Numbered from the stretch's first letter, positions 11,122 to 23,929 are shown. The stretch: DNA of 64,000 nucleotides from Pectobacterium sp. PL152 (GCA_021907015.1 CP091064.1:2418001-2482000); one strand, 5' to 3'. Notes: generated by a model not told the origin, from the sequence alone. Program-made: numbers and translations.

Positions 11122-12134
11122 ATGGTAACCATGCTCGATGTAGCGAAAAAAGCCGGTGTCTCCAAAGCCACCGTATCACGCGTGCTGACAGGGAATAACT
11201 ACGTCAGTAAAACCACGCGGGATCGGGTATTCCGGGCGATTGAAGAGATTGGCTACCGGCCTAACCTGCTGGCGCGCCAGCTCGCCACAAGCAAATCGCA
11301 AATCATTGGCTTGGTCGTGACCAACACGCTATACAGCGGCCCCTATTTCAGCGAATTGCTGTTCCAAACGGCGACGATGACGGAAAAATACGGGCGGCAG
11401 CTCATCATGGCGGATGGCAAACACAGTGCGGAAGAAGAGCGAGAAGCGATCCAGTTCCTGCTCGATTTACGCTGCGATGCCGTCATTATCTATCCGCGCT
11501 TTCTTTCTATCGATGCGCTGGAAAGCATTATCGAACAGCATGAACAGCCGATTATGGTCGTCAACCGTACACTGCATCGGCACGGTGACAACGGTATCTG
11601 TGCTGACCACCAGCAACACTGCCATGATGCCGTCAATTACCTGATTACGCAGGGTCATCGTGATATTGCGTTTATCTGCGGATCGCCGAATTCACCCACC
11701 GGCACGAGCCGACTGGCGGGCTACCGGCAAGCGCTGGAGGAAAATGGGATTCCCTATAGTGACAGTCTGGTTGCGCCTGGCGACTGGACGCATGACAGCG
11801 GTTATTCGGCAACAAAACCCTGCTGCAACAGGCGGGCACTTTCAGTGCTCTGGTCGCCAGCAATGACGACATGGCTATTGGCGCGGCAAAAGCGCTGCGC
11901 GAACACGGCCTTGCAATTCCGCAGGATGTTTCGCTGTTAGGGTTCGATGATTTACCCATGGCTTCATGGTTCTATCCCCCGCTCACTACCGTACACGTGC
12001 CCGTCGCAGAGATGATCAACTATACCCTTGAGAAACTGCTGTGCCGGCTGGAGGGTGAAACCGTCGTGCCTGCGCCTGACTTCAAGGGCGAATTGATTAT
12101 CCGCGATTCCGTCAGCAAAGGCCCTGCCGCTTAA
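11122..12134 (+). pseudogene. LacI-family regulator of the beta-glucoside PTS operon, frame broken once
   Basis: N-terminal LacI helix-turn-helix (MLDVAKKAGVSKATVSRVL) with hinge, then a periplasmic-binding-like sensor domain (IIGLVVTNTLYSGPYFSEL near 60; VSLLGFDDLPMASWF near 270). As read the frame fails at the A4 at 11814-11817; one added A restores ATKTLLQQAG and a 337-residue protein of normal family length. Resembles AscG-type repressors of beta-glucoside genes. It diverges from the IIB-IIC-IIA-bglA operon and a palindromic operator sits between them, so it very likely represses that operon until a phosphorylated or free beta-glucoside binds. Confidence 0.85.
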
Positions 12135-12234
12135 CCCTCGTTCACACGGTGAGGCGTCATGCCTCACATCTCATCCGCTATCACACTGATGCGGTTTATG
12201 ACTGCGCCAATTTGTGACATTTTCGTGAACAGCC

Positions 12235-12261
12235 TAAAGAGGTAGTGTTTCTCGCCGATAA
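12235..12261 (+). promoter_or_regulatory. Flagellar sigma-28 (FliA) promoter of the chemoreceptor gene
   Basis: TAAA, 15 bases, then a perfect GCCGATAA -10 element, matching the enterobacterial FliA consensus. It lies about 150 bp upstream of the chemoreceptor start, which shows the receptor is a class 3 motility gene and that the N-terminal extension of the open frame (from 12245) overlaps the promoter and is not translated. Confidence 0.85.
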
Positions 12262-12365
12262 TTTATTTGTGACTTACATCACAAATAATGATGAGTCGCC
12301 GAAGGGAATGACTATAAAACAGAAAGGAAGACAATCAATTGATTCTTTTATGAAAAAAGCACCTA

Positions 12366-12387
12366 TATACCCTAAATTGACGGGTAT
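12366..12387. repeat. Possible internally deleted ERIC remnant
   Basis: TATACCCTAAAT directly followed by GACGGGTAT: the two outer ends of an ERIC unit (compare 7281-7407) joined without the interior. It sits in the leader of the chemoreceptor mRNA, about 30 bp before its start codon. Confidence 0.45.
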
Positions 12388-12412
12388 CGGCGCTTATATC
12401 CCAGGGGATATT

Positions 12413-14422
12413 ATGCATATGTCTACAACACTGTTACCGGTTAACCACAGCAATCCACCCATTCACTCCTCACCAACTGCGTCCAAAAGAAAACTCAGCA
12501 CACGGATGCTGATGCTTCTGGCAGGCGTTACCACTATCGCACTCGGTTTTATTCTCACTATCGGCCTGCTGATCTGGCAATCCGGCCAGCAACAAAAGAC
12601 CATCGCGCAGCAGTATCTTGAGCAAACGGCCTATACCAACAGTTACCTTATTCAGCAGAAGCTGGATGTCGCACTCCATGCGGCACGCAATTTGGTACAG
12701 AGCGTTGTCAGTCTGCAAGAAGCAGGCAATGCCGATCGGAAAACCGCAGAAACGCTGCTGAAGAATGCGCTGAAGAGCCACCCCGATTTCCTTTCGATGT
12801 CGCTGGCATGGGAACCTGATGCGTTTGACGGCAAAGATCGCGAGTACGCGGGTCAGCCCGATCAGGACCCGCAAGGTCGCTTCGTCCGTTATGTCGACCG
12901 CGATACCGCAGGCAACGTTGTTCTGCATAATCTGGTGGATTATGAAACGCCCGGCAGCGGCGATTACTACCTGCTGCCGAAGAAGCTCCAGAAAGAAGTG
13001 ATTCTGGAACCGTATAGCTACCCTTACAACGGCGTCGATGTCCTGCTGACCTCCATTGCCGTTCCCATCATCATCAACAACAAATTTTACGGCTCCGTCA
13101 CTGCGGATTTTTCACTGGATACGCTGCAACAACTTACCAACAACATCAAACCCTATGAGGGAACAGGCTACGCCCAGCTGCTGTCCCACACTGGCGCCTA
13201 TATTTCCCACCCCGACAAAGCTCGGGTGACCAAAAAAATTGAAAATGACCCAACGCTGCTTGAGCATGTCACCACAGGGCGGCCTTATCAGATCGAACGT
13301 GACAATGCCGTACTGAACACGCCAGCGTTTAACGTGTATGTGCCAGTCACCATCGGCAATACCGGCACGCCCTGGATGCTCGGCCTGTCTGCTCCCGTCA
13401 ATGTGGTGATGGCGGAAACGGTGCAGCAGCGTAACGTTGGCCTGCTGCTTATGGTGCTGAGCATCGTGGTGGTTTCCGGCGTGCTGGGCATCATCTTTAA
13501 CCGTAAGGTCGCTCGTCCTATCGGTGGGGAACCTTCTCAGGCGGCACAGATCGCGCTGTCCGTCGCGCAGGGGAATTTAACGCAGACCATTCCTGTGCAG
13601 CCAAAAGACGATAGCAGTATTTTTTACGCCATGAACGCCATGCAGTCACAGCTGAGAGATATCGCCGAGCAGCTGATTAGCACCAGCGAATCCGTCAGCC
13701 ACGGTGCGACAGAAATTGCGACAGGCAACACCGATCTGGCCTCTCGTACCGAGCAACAGGCGGCGGCGCTGGAAGAAACCGCCGCCAGCATGGAGCAGAT
13801 TACGGCGACGGTGAAACAGAATGCGGATAACGCCCATAACGCCACAACGCTGGCGCAGAACGCGGCCCACATCGCTCAGAAAGGTGACAAGATAGTCGGT
13901 CAGGTTGTTCACATTATGAGTGAGATCGACGACAGTTCGAAGAAGATTGCCGATATTACCAGCATCATCAACGGTATCGCATTCCAGACCAATATTCTGG
14001 CACTCAACGCGGCGGTGGAAGCCGCCAGAGCGGGCGAACAAGGGCGCGGTTTTGCCGTTGTTGCCAACGAGGTGCGTAACCTCGCACAGCGTAGCGCCAG
14101 TGCCGTAAAAGATATCACCGCGCTGATTACAGAATCCGCCAGCCGTGTCGACAGCGGCGTTACGCTGGTTCAGAGCGCCGGTGAGACCATGCAGGAAATG
14201 CTGAGTGCCGTCACGTCGGTAAAAGACATCATGGATGAGATCGTCTCAGCATCGGATGAACAATCACGCGGAATCAGTCAGGTGACGCAGGCCGTTCACG
14301 AGATGGATGGCGTCACCCAGCAGAACGCCGCACTGGTGCAGGAAGCCACGGCTGCCGCTGCGTCACTAGAAGAACAGGCCAGACAGCTCGCGCAGACCGT
14401 GCTGGTATTCAAGCTCTCGTAA
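12413..14422 (+). CDS. Methyl-accepting chemotaxis protein with periplasmic Cache-type sensor
   Basis: 669 residues. Transmembrane segment 1 at about 32-55, a periplasmic double-Cache-like domain to about 338, segment 2 at about 340-362, a divergent HAMP region, and the coiled-coil signalling domain whose hairpin tip ([20 protein letters not shown]) is near residue 520. The C terminus ends LVFKLS without the NWETF-type pentapeptide, so methylation must rely on high-abundance receptors or on direct CheR access. I begin at the ATG at 12413 after AGGGGA; the ATG at 12419 is equally possible. A perfect FliA promoter lies upstream. The ligand is unknown; Cache receptors often sense amino or organic acids. 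Confidence 0.9.
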   Translation: MHMSTTLLPVNHSNPPIHSSPTASKRKLSTRMLMLLAGVTTIALGFILTIGLLIWQSGQQQKTIAQQYLEQTAYTNSYLIQQKLDVALHAARNLVQSVVSLQEAGNADRKTAETLLKNALKSHPDFLSMSLAWEPDAFDGKDREYAGQPDQDPQGRFVRYVDRDTAGNVVLHNLVDYETPGSGDYYLLPKKLQKEVILEPYSYPYNGVDVLLTSIAVPIIINNKFYGSVTADFSLDTLQQLTNNIKPYEGTGYAQLLSHTGAYISHPDKARVTKKIENDPTLLEHVTTGRPYQIERDNAVLNTPAFNVYVPVTIGNTGTPWMLGLSAPVNVVMAETVQQRNVGLLLMVLSIVVVSGVLGIIFNRKVARPIGGEPSQAAQIALSVAQGNLTQTIPVQPKDDSSIFYAMNAMQSQLRDIAEQLISTSESVSHGATEIATGNTDLASRTEQQAAALEETAASMEQITATVKQNADNAHNATTLAQNAAHIAQKGDKIVGQVVHIMSEIDDSSKKIADITSIINGIAFQTNILALNAAVEAARAGEQGRGFAVVANEVRNLAQRSASAVKDITALITESASRVDSGVTLVQSAGETMQEMLSAVTSVKDIMDEIVSASDEQSRGISQVTQAVHEMDGVTQQNAALVQEATAAAASLEEQARQLAQTVLVFKLS

Positions 14423-14446
14423 TCATCCTTCTTCACCCACTCCTCC

Positions 14447-14470
14447 GCACGGGCCGGAAACGGCCTGTGC
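14447..14470. terminator. Bidirectional hairpin between convergent chemoreceptor and GFA genes
   Basis: GC-rich 10-bp stem GCACGGGCCG / CGGCCTGTGC with one mismatch-like wobble and a 4-base loop. It lies between the stop codons of the two convergent genes; T-runs are weak. Confidence 0.5.
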
Positions 14471-14471
14471 A

Positions 14472-14840
14472 TTATTCCCAACGTGGGCAGCAGTCTTCGA
14501 ACGAATGTGACGTTGGCTTCAGCTCTGGGCTGTTTTTCTCATCAAAATTCCCAATCGTCAGCGCAATGGTCGGTTCATCATCAATCGCTCCCAGCGTGCT
14601 GCCGCAGTGCGGGCAAAAAGCCCGGCTGGAGTAATCAGACGAACGATAGCGCGCGGGTTCTCCGCCTTCACCAATCCATTCAACTGCCGACCGGGGAAAC
14701 TCAACCCACAACAGCGTTGGCGCACCGGAATGCTGCTGGCAAGAAGTGCAGGAACAGGCATGGGGATTGCCCGGTTCGCCCGTGGCTCTGAACCGAATCT
14801 GACCACATAAACACCCACCCAAATATGATGTTATCGTCAT
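14472..14840 (-). CDS. GFA (glutathione-dependent formaldehyde-activating)/CENP-V family protein
   Basis: 122 residues with the family zinc ligands: CLCGQIRF at about 10, CSCTSCQQHSG near 30, and CPHCGSTLG near 78. This beta-fold binds zinc through cysteines and resembles glutathione:S-hydroxymethyl synthase, although many members lack that activity and the substrate is unknown. It diverges from an MFS transporter gene with about 165 bp between starts; a functional link is possible but unproven. Confidence 0.85.
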   Translation of the reverse strand: MTITSYLGGCLCGQIRFRATGEPGNPHACSCTSCQQHSGAPTLLWVEFPRSAVEWIGEGGEPARYRSSDYSSRAFCPHCGSTLGAIDDEPTIALTIGNFDEKNSPELKPTSHSFEDCCPRWE

Positions 14841-15004
14841 GCGGTTCTCTCCCTATTCTGCGGAAAAGGCGGGTATCAATATTCGCCATCGATGATATAA
14901 GTAATATGCTAACCTTATGATCCATTTACCAGGGAGTGACGCCCTGTTCTTGCGCCAGCTCTCACGATAATAAAATCTACAGACCCGTAAGCTGCAAAGA
15001 TAAT

Positions 15005-16195
15005 ATGAAATTCATAAAATTACCGCTACTGGCGCAAATCTCATCAGCGCATTTGGTGAGTCACTTCCATATGATGGTGCTGCCCGCACTGATTCCGCTG
15101 CTGTCAGCTCAGCGCGATATCAGTTTTGTCGAACTCGGGTTTGCGCTTAGCGTATTCAACATTGTCTCTGCCTGTGTGCAAACACCAATTGGCTTTATGG
15201 TGGATCGCATCGGCGCGCGCCGCACGTTAACCGCAGGTTTAGCACTCGGAAGCCTCTGTTTTCTCTCGCTCGGTTTCTCAGACAGCTATGTTTGGCTGGT
15301 CGCCGCGATGGGGCTGGCTGGCGTGGCAAACGCGGTTTATCACCCGGCGGATTACGCCTTATTGTCGCGCGGGATTGATGAAAAACGCATGGGCCGCGCG
15401 TTCTCAGTGCATACCTTCTCCGGCTTTCTGGGCACGGCCATTGCGCCCGGTATTTTGCTGTCCATCGCCGCTTTTTCCGGCATCAATAGCGCCTTCATCG
15501 TTTCTGGCATCATCGGCTTACTGACGATACCGCTGCTTCTGACGGATCGCGATGAACCTAGCCGAGTGAAACCTGCAGCGGCAACAGGCACCCAGCCGGG
15601 CAAATCGCGCGCGCCCGTGTTCACACTGCCAATTCTGGCGCTGCTGATTCTGTTCCTGCTGCTGAATTTAAGTACAGGCTCAATCCAGAACTTCTCGGTG
15701 ACGGCGTTAGTCACGGGCTACGATTTGTCGCTGTCACAGGCTAACGTGGCGCTGACCGCGTTCTTGTTCGCCAGCGCCTTTGGCGTACTGGCTGGCGGTT
15801 CACTGGCGGATAAAACCAAACGCCACGGGCTGGTGGCGACGGCGGCGTTGGCCGTAACTGCCGTGCTCGTCAGTATTGTTGCCCTCTATTCCTTACCGAC
15901 TATCGTGCTGGTGCCGTTGCTGGCTGCTGCAGGTTTCCTCTCCGGTATGATCGCCCCTTCCCGGGATATGCTGGTACGCGCCGCCTCACCGCCGGGAGCG
16001 GAAGGTCGGGTCTTTGGGATTGTTTCTACTGGCTTCAACATCGGCGGTGCTGCGGGACCCGTGCTGTTCGGCTGGCTGCTGGATCACGGCCACCCTCACG
16101 CTATTTTCTGGTCTGCCGTCATCTTTATGCTGATTACCGCTTTTATCACGCTGCTACAGGAAATGCGTAGCGCCAAACGCCGTGCATTAGCCTGA
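15005..16195 (+). CDS. MFS transporter (fosmidomycin-resistance-like)
   Basis: 396 residues from the ATG at 15005, with about twelve hydrophobic segments and the MFS motif between segments 2 and 3 (GFMVDRIGARRTLTAG near residue 63). The longer reading from 14936 would add 23 polar residues with no ribosome site, so I reject it. Sequence style (SHFHMMVLPALIP, NAVYHPADYALLS) fits the Fsr-like branch of drug/metabolite exporters. The substrate is unknown. It shares a divergent promoter region with the GFA-family gene. Confidence 0.82.
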   Translation: MKFIKLPLLAQISSAHLVSHFHMMVLPALIPLLSAQRDISFVELGFALSVFNIVSACVQTPIGFMVDRIGARRTLTAGLALGSLCFLSLGFSDSYVWLVAAMGLAGVANAVYHPADYALLSRGIDEKRMGRAFSVHTFSGFLGTAIAPGILLSIAAFSGINSAFIVSGIIGLLTIPLLLTDRDEPSRVKPAAATGTQPGKSRAPVFTLPILALLILFLLLNLSTGSIQNFSVTALVTGYDLSLSQANVALTAFLFASAFGVLAGGSLADKTKRHGLVATAALAVTAVLVSIVALYSLPTIVLVPLLAAAGFLSGMIAPSRDMLVRAASPPGAEGRVFGIVSTGFNIGGAAGPVLFGWLLDHGHPHAIFWSAVIFMLITAFITLLQEMRSAKRRALA

Positions 16196-16235
16196 TAAAA
16201 CGTTTTTCAACGTCACGGCGGGCAGGAAGCTCGCC

Positions 16236-16264
16236 ATAAAAAAACCAGCTCCGCAGGGAGCTGG
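16236..16264 (-). terminator. Rho-independent terminator of gyrB operon
   Basis: On the minus strand a perfect 8-bp stem CCAGCTCC / GGAGCTGG with a 4-base loop is followed by seven T residues. It lies about 180 bp beyond the gyrB stop codon and on the other strand closes nothing obvious, so it serves the dnaA-dnaN-recF-gyrB transcript. Confidence 0.8.
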
Positions 16265-16290
16265 CTCAGGTTGCTGATAAACCGATCGAG

Positions 16291-16395
16291 CGGTGATAAT
16301 GGATAGATCGTAAAGACGCTGTAAACACATCCCTGTGCGCTCGGATTGCGCCATCCATGGCGCAAACGCTTTACTCTTCTATTCCATTATCACCG
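16291..16395. repeat. Palindromic intergenic repeat, family A, short copy (105 bp)
   Basis: Bounded by perfect 12-bp inverted ends CGGTGATAATGG / CCATTATCACCG. A second, longer copy in opposite orientation is at 51507-51687; the shared parts include AATAGAAGAGTAAAGCG and ACAGCGTCTTTACGATCTAT. The end sequences differ between the copies at one position and the partner base differs too, so pairing is kept. MITE- or BIME-like; no coding capacity. Confidence 0.8.
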
Positions 16396-16441
16396 TTTTC
16401 ACTCTTCAGAAAGACTTATCAACGGTCAGAATCTATCTAAA

Positions 16442-18877
<2,436 letters not shown>

Positions 18878-19963
18878 TTAGTCCTGTGATTGAACCGTTA
18901 TTTTACCCTGTTCTACGCGGAACATCTTGCCCTTTTCACCAACCATGTCCTCTATCTGTTCGGCGCTGACCGCGCTGACAAAAACCTGTGCATGGGTGGC
19001 TTTCAACCGTTCGGCTAACAAACGGCGGCGGGTACTATCCAGTTCGGAAGCAAAATCATCGATCAGATACAGACAGCGCAGTCCGTTCTGACGGGTGAGA
19101 AATTCACCCTGAGCCAGCCTCAGCGCGCACATCAGCAGCTTGAGCTGGCCACGGGACAGCATATCCTCAACCGCCACGCCGCTGGCGCGGATGCGGAAGT
19201 CGGCTTTATGCGGCCCCAGCGCCGTATAACCTAACATACGGTCGCGTTCGAACTGCCGTTCCAGCAGTTCGGCATACTCACTTTCTTTATCCCAGCCGCG
19301 CTGGAAAGAGAAACTGAGCGAAAATTCAGGCAGAAATTGCGTACAGGTCGTGGCGATATCATTGGCAATCGCCGCACTGTATTGCGCACGCCATTCGCTG
19401 ATACGCTCCGCCAGCGGCACCAGCTCCTGATCCCAAGCTCTAAGCTGCCCATAATGGCTCACCTGGCGCAGTGCCGCATTACGCTGGCGCAACAAACGCT
19501 TCATGTTGCTCCAGGCCGCGAAAAAGCCGGGTTCGTTATGGAAACAGCCCCAGTCGAGAAAGGCACGACGAAATTTTGGGCCGCCGTTGAGCAGGGTAAA
19601 CCCTTCCGGTGTGATCAACTGTATCGGCAGCAGCTGTGCCAGTTCAGCGACTTTATGGCCGTCGCTGCCGTCAATCCGTACCTTACTGTCGCCCTGACGG
19701 TTTTTGCTTAACCCAACGGATCGCTCCGTTTCCGTACCATCAATACGACCATGCAGTACAAATTCTGGCTGATCGTGACGAATGACGCGCCCCGCCTGAA
19801 TGCTACGAAACGCCCGCCCGTGCCCTAGCGTATAAATCGCTTCCAGCACGCTGGTTTTACCGCTGCCGTTGGCACCCACTAAAAAATTAAAGCCGGGAAC
19901 CAGCGCCAGATCGGCCGCCTCGATATTACGGAAATCTTTGATGAGAAGACGAGTGAGAGCCAT
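18878..19963 (-). CDS. recF: RecF, DNA replication/repair ATPase
   Basis: 361 residues. SMC-like head ATPase with Walker [10 protein letters not shown] at about 30-38, signature region [18 protein letters not shown] near 275, and Walker [14 protein letters not shown] near 300. RecF with RecO and RecR loads RecA at single-strand gaps. Lies 49 bp downstream of dnaN and before gyrB, the standard order. Length and residues match enterobacterial RecF. Confidence 0.97.
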
Positions 19964-19987
19964 GTTGCAGTTATCTTAATAATGAAA

Positions 19988-20005
19988 GGGCAAGTAAACT
20001 TGCCC
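19988..20005. terminator. Hairpin between dnaN and recF
   Basis: Perfect 8-bp stem GGGCAAGT / ACTTGCCC with a 2-base loop in the 49-bp gap. On the minus strand it is followed by TTTCATTATT, so it could act as a partial terminator lowering recF relative to dnaN. Confidence 0.5.
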
Positions 20006-20012
20006 GATAATT

Positions 20013-21113
20013 CTACAACCGCATTGGCATAACGACATAGGCCGCCGCCCGGCTGGCGCTATCTTCGATCTGCACGCTGGAAACGGAATCGGTCAGCAGT
20101 AAACGCACCCCTTCGCACTTCAGCGCGTTCAGCACATCCAGTACGTAGCTGACGTTAAAGCCAATTTCCATCTCGGTGCCGTCGTACTGCACATCCAGAA
20201 TCTCTTCCGCTTCTTCTTGCTCTGGGTTGTTGGCAGTAATTTTAAGCTGGTTCTGAATCAGGTGCAGACGCACACCGCGGAATTTTTCATTCGATAAAAT
20301 CGCCGCACGGGAGAAGGCCTGCTTGAGCAGATCGCAGCTGGCCTCCAGCGTTTTATCCGGGTTCTTCGGCAATACGCGACGATAATCAGGGAAACGCCCA
20401 TCGACCAACTTCGACGTGAAAATAAAGTCGCCGACATGTGCGCGAATATTGTTGCTGCCGATCTGCAATTGCAGCGGCGTATCACCACCATCCAGCAAAC
20501 GCACCAGTTCCATCACGCCTTTACGCGGCACGATCACCGAATGCGATGGTAAAGATTGACCAACCGGCATGGAGCAGACTGCCAGACGGTGACCATCCGT
20601 CGCGACCGTGCGCAGCTCTTCGCCTTCGGTTTCAAACAGCATACCGTTGAGGTAGTAGCGAACATCCTGATGCGCCATCGAAAACTGCGTCGCTTCGATC
20701 AAACGCTTCATCGTCGCCTGCGGCAGAGAAAATTCAACGTCGCTCTGCCAGTCGTCCAGATTAGGGAAATCCGCCGCAGGTAGCGTAGACAGCGAGAAAC
20801 GGCTGCGGCCAGAGCGCACCAGCATGCGATCGCCATCCAGCATGATGGTAATTTCCGCGCCTTCCGGCAGGCCCCGGCAAATATCAAACAGCTTGCGGGC
20901 AGGGACAGTCGTGGCACCCGGCTCATGCGGCTGCGTCAGCGCCACTTTCGCCACCATCTCCATTTCCAGATCGGTACCAGTCAGCGACAGTGCGTCTTCC
21001 GTCACCTGAATCAGCAGGTTGCCCAGAATCGGTAAAGTCGGTCGGCCGCCCAGCGGGCTGCTGACCTGTTGTAATGGCTTTAACAGACGTTCGCGTTCAA
21101 CAATAAATTTCAT
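20013..21113 (-). CDS. dnaN: DNA polymerase III beta sliding clamp
   Basis: 366 residues, the exact E. coli length, three tandem clamp domains of about 120 residues each (start MKFIVERERLLKPLQQVSSP, end AAYVVMPMRL). The dimeric ring tethers polymerase III, MutS, Hda and other clamp-binding proteins to DNA. Starts four bases after the dnaA stop, so it is co-transcribed and probably translationally linked to dnaA. Frame intact. Confidence 0.98.
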   Translation of the reverse strand: MKFIVERERLLKPLQQVSSPLGGRPTLPILGNLLIQVTEDALSLTGTDLEMEMVAKVALTQPHEPGATTVPARKLFDICRGLPEGAEITIMLDGDRMLVRSGRSRFSLSTLPAADFPNLDDWQSDVEFSLPQATMKRLIEATQFSMAHQDVRYYLNGMLFETEGEELRTVATDGHRLAVCSMPVGQSLPSHSVIVPRKGVMELVRLLDGGDTPLQLQIGSNNIRAHVGDFIFTSKLVDGRFPDYRRVLPKNPDKTLEASCDLLKQAFSRAAILSNEKFRGVRLHLIQNQLKITANNPEQEEAEEILDVQYDGTEMEIGFNVSYVLDVLNALKCEGVRLLLTDSVSSVQIEDSASRAAAYVVMPMRL

Positions 21114-21117
21114 AGTG

Positions 21118-22515
21118 TTATGACGATAGAGTTCTGATTAAATTGGAAAAATCTTCTTTGATGTCGTGGCTTTCTTCACGCAACTGCTCAATCTTGCGGC
21201 AGGCATGCAACACCGTCGTATGGTCACGCCCGCCAAAGGCATCGCCGATTTCCGGCAGGCTGTGATTCGTCAGTTCTTTCGCCAACGCCATCGCCATCTG
21301 GCGCGGACGCGCCACCGAGCGGGAACGACGTTTAGACAGCAGGTCGGCTACTTTGATTTTATAGTATTCCGCCACGGTCTTTTGAATATTGTCGATAGTA
21401 ACCAGTTTTTCCTGCAACGCCAGCAAATCGCGCAGCGCCTCACGCACAAAATCAATGGTGATGGAGCGGCCGGTAAAATTGGCGTTAGCGATAACACGGT
21501 TCAGTGCGCCTTCCAGCTCACGCACGTTAGAACGCAGGCGCTTAGCAATAAAGAAGGCCACTTCGCCAGGCAGACGAATATCGTTTTCATCTGCCTTTTT
21601 CATCAGAATCGCCACGCGGGTTTCCAGCTCTGGCGGTTCAATTGCGACCGTTAACCCCCAGCCGAAGCGGGATTTCAGGCGATCTTCCACGCCATTAATC
21701 TCTTTCGGGTAGCGGTCAGACGTCAGAATGATTTGCTGGTTGCCTTCCAGCAGCGCGTTGAAGGTATGAAAGAACTCTTCCTGCGAACGCTCTTTATTAG
21801 CAAAGAATTGAATATCATCGATGAGCAGCGCATCAACAGAACGGTAGTAGCGTTTGAACTCTTCAATCGCATTGTTTTGCAATGCTTTCACCATATCCTG
21901 CACGAAACGCTCGGAGTGCATGTAGACCACTTTCGCATTGGGCTTGCGGGCAATGATGCCATTCCCCACCGCGTGTAACAGGTGCGTTTTACCCAGGCCG
22001 GTGCCGCCATAAAGAAACAGCGGATTATAGGCACCGCCAGGGTTATCGGCCACCTGACGCGCCGCCGCGCGTGCTAACTGGTTCGATTTACCCTCAACGA
22101 AGTTATCAAACGTATGCTTGGGGTTCACATTGGAACGATAGGTATGCTCTGCCTGTACCGGTGAATTATCCCAGCTTGGGCGTACCGGTGCTGATCGCAC
22201 CTGCTGCTGAGGCGCAGCGCTGACCTGCTTATGATGCGGTTGCGCGGGCTGGCTGATGGTCTGAACCAGCGGTTTACTCCCCACCTCAAAACGCAGTAAA
22301 GGGGCATCCATCCCGCAGAAATCATTCAGCAGGCCATTGATATTATTTAAATATTTATCACGAACCCAATCCAGAACAAAGCGATTAGGGGCGTAGAGCG
22401 CCAGAGTGTTATCACTCAGCTCCGCCTGTAACGGGCGTATCCACATACTGAATTCTGTGGCAGGTAACTCATCCTGCAAACGGGCAAGACACTGCTGCCA
22501 AAGCGAAAGCGACAC
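21118..22515 (-). CDS. dnaA: Chromosomal replication initiator DnaA
   Basis: 465 residues from a GTG start at 22515 (N terminus [20 protein letters not shown] as in E. coli, preceded by GGAG); the open frame extends ten codons upstream without support. Domain I (1-85) binds DnaB/DiaA, domain II is a Gln/Pro-rich linker (about 87-130), domain III is AAA+ with Walker [11 protein letters not shown] near 170 and Walker [10 protein letters not shown], and domain IV has the DnaA-box signature [16 protein letters not shown] near the end. It melts oriC and regulates its own gene. Two consensus DnaA boxes lie upstream. Confidence 0.97.
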   Translation of the reverse strand: MSLSLWQQCLARLQDELPATEFSMWIRPLQAELSDNTLALYAPNRFVLDWVRDKYLNNINGLLNDFCGMDAPLLRFEVGSKPLVQTISQPAQPHHKQVSAAPQQQVRSAPVRPSWDNSPVQAEHTYRSNVNPKHTFDNFVEGKSNQLARAAARQVADNPGGAYNPLFLYGGTGLGKTHLLHAVGNGIIARKPNAKVVYMHSERFVQDMVKALQNNAIEEFKRYYRSVDALLIDDIQFFANKERSQEEFFHTFNALLEGNQQIILTSDRYPKEINGVEDRLKSRFGWGLTVAIEPPELETRVAILMKKADENDIRLPGEVAFFIAKRLRSNVRELEGALNRVIANANFTGRSITIDFVREALRDLLALQEKLVTIDNIQKTVAEYYKIKVADLLSKRRSRSVARPRQMAMALAKELTNHSLPEIGDAFGGRDHTTVLHACRKIEQLREESHDIKEDFSNLIRTLSS

Positions 22516-22597
22516 GGCGGACTCCACTCGAACAAGAACGATCAAAAGAAAAGAATAAGACGTTATTTATGTAACTCATGATTTTTTGGCGCCTGCG

Positions 22598-22606
22598 TTA
22601 TCCACA
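22598..22606 (+). promoter_or_regulatory. DnaA box
   Basis: Perfect TTATCCACA consensus about 83 bp upstream of the dnaA start codon, a position suited to autoregulation of dnaA. Confidence 0.75.
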
Positions 22607-22754
22607 CTTGCTTCATTCACAATTCAGACAGCAGACACACCACATAGCGCGGCGATTTATCCCGACGATCCACCAAAAGGATCGCTGACGGAACCGCGGA
22701 TCATAACCTAATCCGCCAAAGAGATCTTCCCCTTCTGCACAGTTTCGATCCTTT

Positions 22755-22763
22755 TTATCCACA
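22755..22763 (+). promoter_or_regulatory. DnaA box
   Basis: Second perfect TTATCCACA, in the same orientation, 240 bp upstream of dnaA. Confidence 0.7.
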
Positions 22764-23038
22764 GGCTATTCTTATCGCGACTCCCTGCGGCACGCCAAAT
22801 GAACGGCAGGTACATATTTTCCCCACCCCTGATGAAACGCATTCAAGCATACCTCCGGAGACACGATCGTTACGGTGATATCGATCATGATCTTACCGGA
22901 CAGATCGTTGGAGGATCCTTGCGCTTTGCAATAGAGTCCGTATAATTCCCTGCCCGCGCGTCTACGCCTTTTCTGTGCTCTGACAGGCAGAAATTCCAAA
23001 AATAATCGGAATGGCTGGCGTGTGAAGTGTGATGTTAA

Positions 23039-23067
23039 TTGACTCAGGACTGTACAATTATTACAAT
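23039..23067 (+). promoter_or_regulatory. Sigma-70 promoter of rpmH-rnpA
   Basis: TTGACT, a 17-base spacer, then TACAAT: near-consensus -35 and -10 elements, about 120 bp before rpmH. Such strength fits a ribosomal protein gene. Confidence 0.75.
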
Positions 23068-23175
23068 CCTGCCTCTTTCCGTTATATAGACTGTGATATG
23101 CGATTGAGGCGTCGGTCATTTTCACGCCGAACAGCCAAACGCGTTTACTGTGAAGTTATAATTATCCAAGTTTAG

Positions 23176-23328
<153 letters not shown>

Positions 23329-23346
23329 TAAAAGCTAACCCACCGA

Positions 23347-23706
23347 GTGGTTAAGCTCGCATTTCCCAGGGAGTTACGTTTGTTAACTCCCAGTCATTTC
23401 ACTTTCGTCTTCCAGCAGCCACAACGGGCTGGCACGCCGCAAATCACCATTCTCGGCCGCCTGAACTCGCTGGGGCATCCCCGCATCGGTCTTACCGTCG
23501 CCAAAAAGCATGTAAAACGTGCTCATGAACGCAATCGGATTAAACGCCTGACGCGCGAAAGCTTTCGCCTGCATCAACATTCATTGCCTGCAATGGATTT
23601 TGTGGTGCTCGTGAAAAAAGGGGTATCTGAGCTGGATAACCGCACCCTGACGGAAGCATTGGAAAAACTATGGCGTCGGCACCGTCGTTTGGCTCCCGAC
23701 TCCTGA
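23347..23706 (+). CDS. rnpA: Ribonuclease P protein component
   Basis: 119 residues from a GTG start, 18 bp after rpmH, as in E. coli. The RNR signature is visible as [18 protein letters not shown] at about 54-71, the helix that contacts the catalytic RNA and the pre-tRNA leader. With the M1 RNA it matures tRNA 5' ends. Overlaps yidD by 37 bp at its 3' end. Confidence 0.97.
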   Translation: MVKLAFPRELRLLTPSHFTFVFQQPQRAGTPQITILGRLNSLGHPRIGLTVAKKHVKRAHERNRIKRLTRESFRLHQHSLPAMDFVVLVKKGVSELDNRTLTEALEKLWRRHRRLAPDS

Positions 23707-23927
23707 TCGGGTTGATACGCGGTTATCAACTCGTTATCAGCCCGTTACTCGGACCACATTGCCGGTTCCGGCCAACGTGCTCGCAATACGGGATTGAAGC
23801 AATACGCAGGTTCGGCATGATAAAAGGCTGTTGGTTGACGCTTAAACGCGTATTAAAATGCCATCCTTTGAACCCTGGTGGTGATGATCCCGTACCGCCA
23901 AAAACCGACAATAACAGAGAACATTAA
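23670..23927 (+). CDS. yidD: Membrane protein insertion efficiency factor YidD
   Basis: 85 residues with the invariant cysteine core [19 protein letters not shown] at about 31-49 and [15 protein letters not shown] near 63-77. An amphipathic N-terminal region attaches it to the inner membrane, where it aids YidC-dependent insertion. It starts inside rnpA in another frame and ends two bases before the yidC start, the standard arrangement. Confidence 0.95.
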   Translation: MASAPSFGSRLLIGLIRGYQLVISPLLGPHCRFRPTCSQYGIEAIRRFGMIKGCWLTLKRVLKCHPLNPGGDDPVPPKTDNNREH

Positions 23928-23929
23928 CG

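Noticed and set aside
22772-23125. 117-residue frame on the minus strand in the dnaA-rpmH gap
   Set aside because: It runs over the rpmH promoter, has no ribosome site and no family resemblance.
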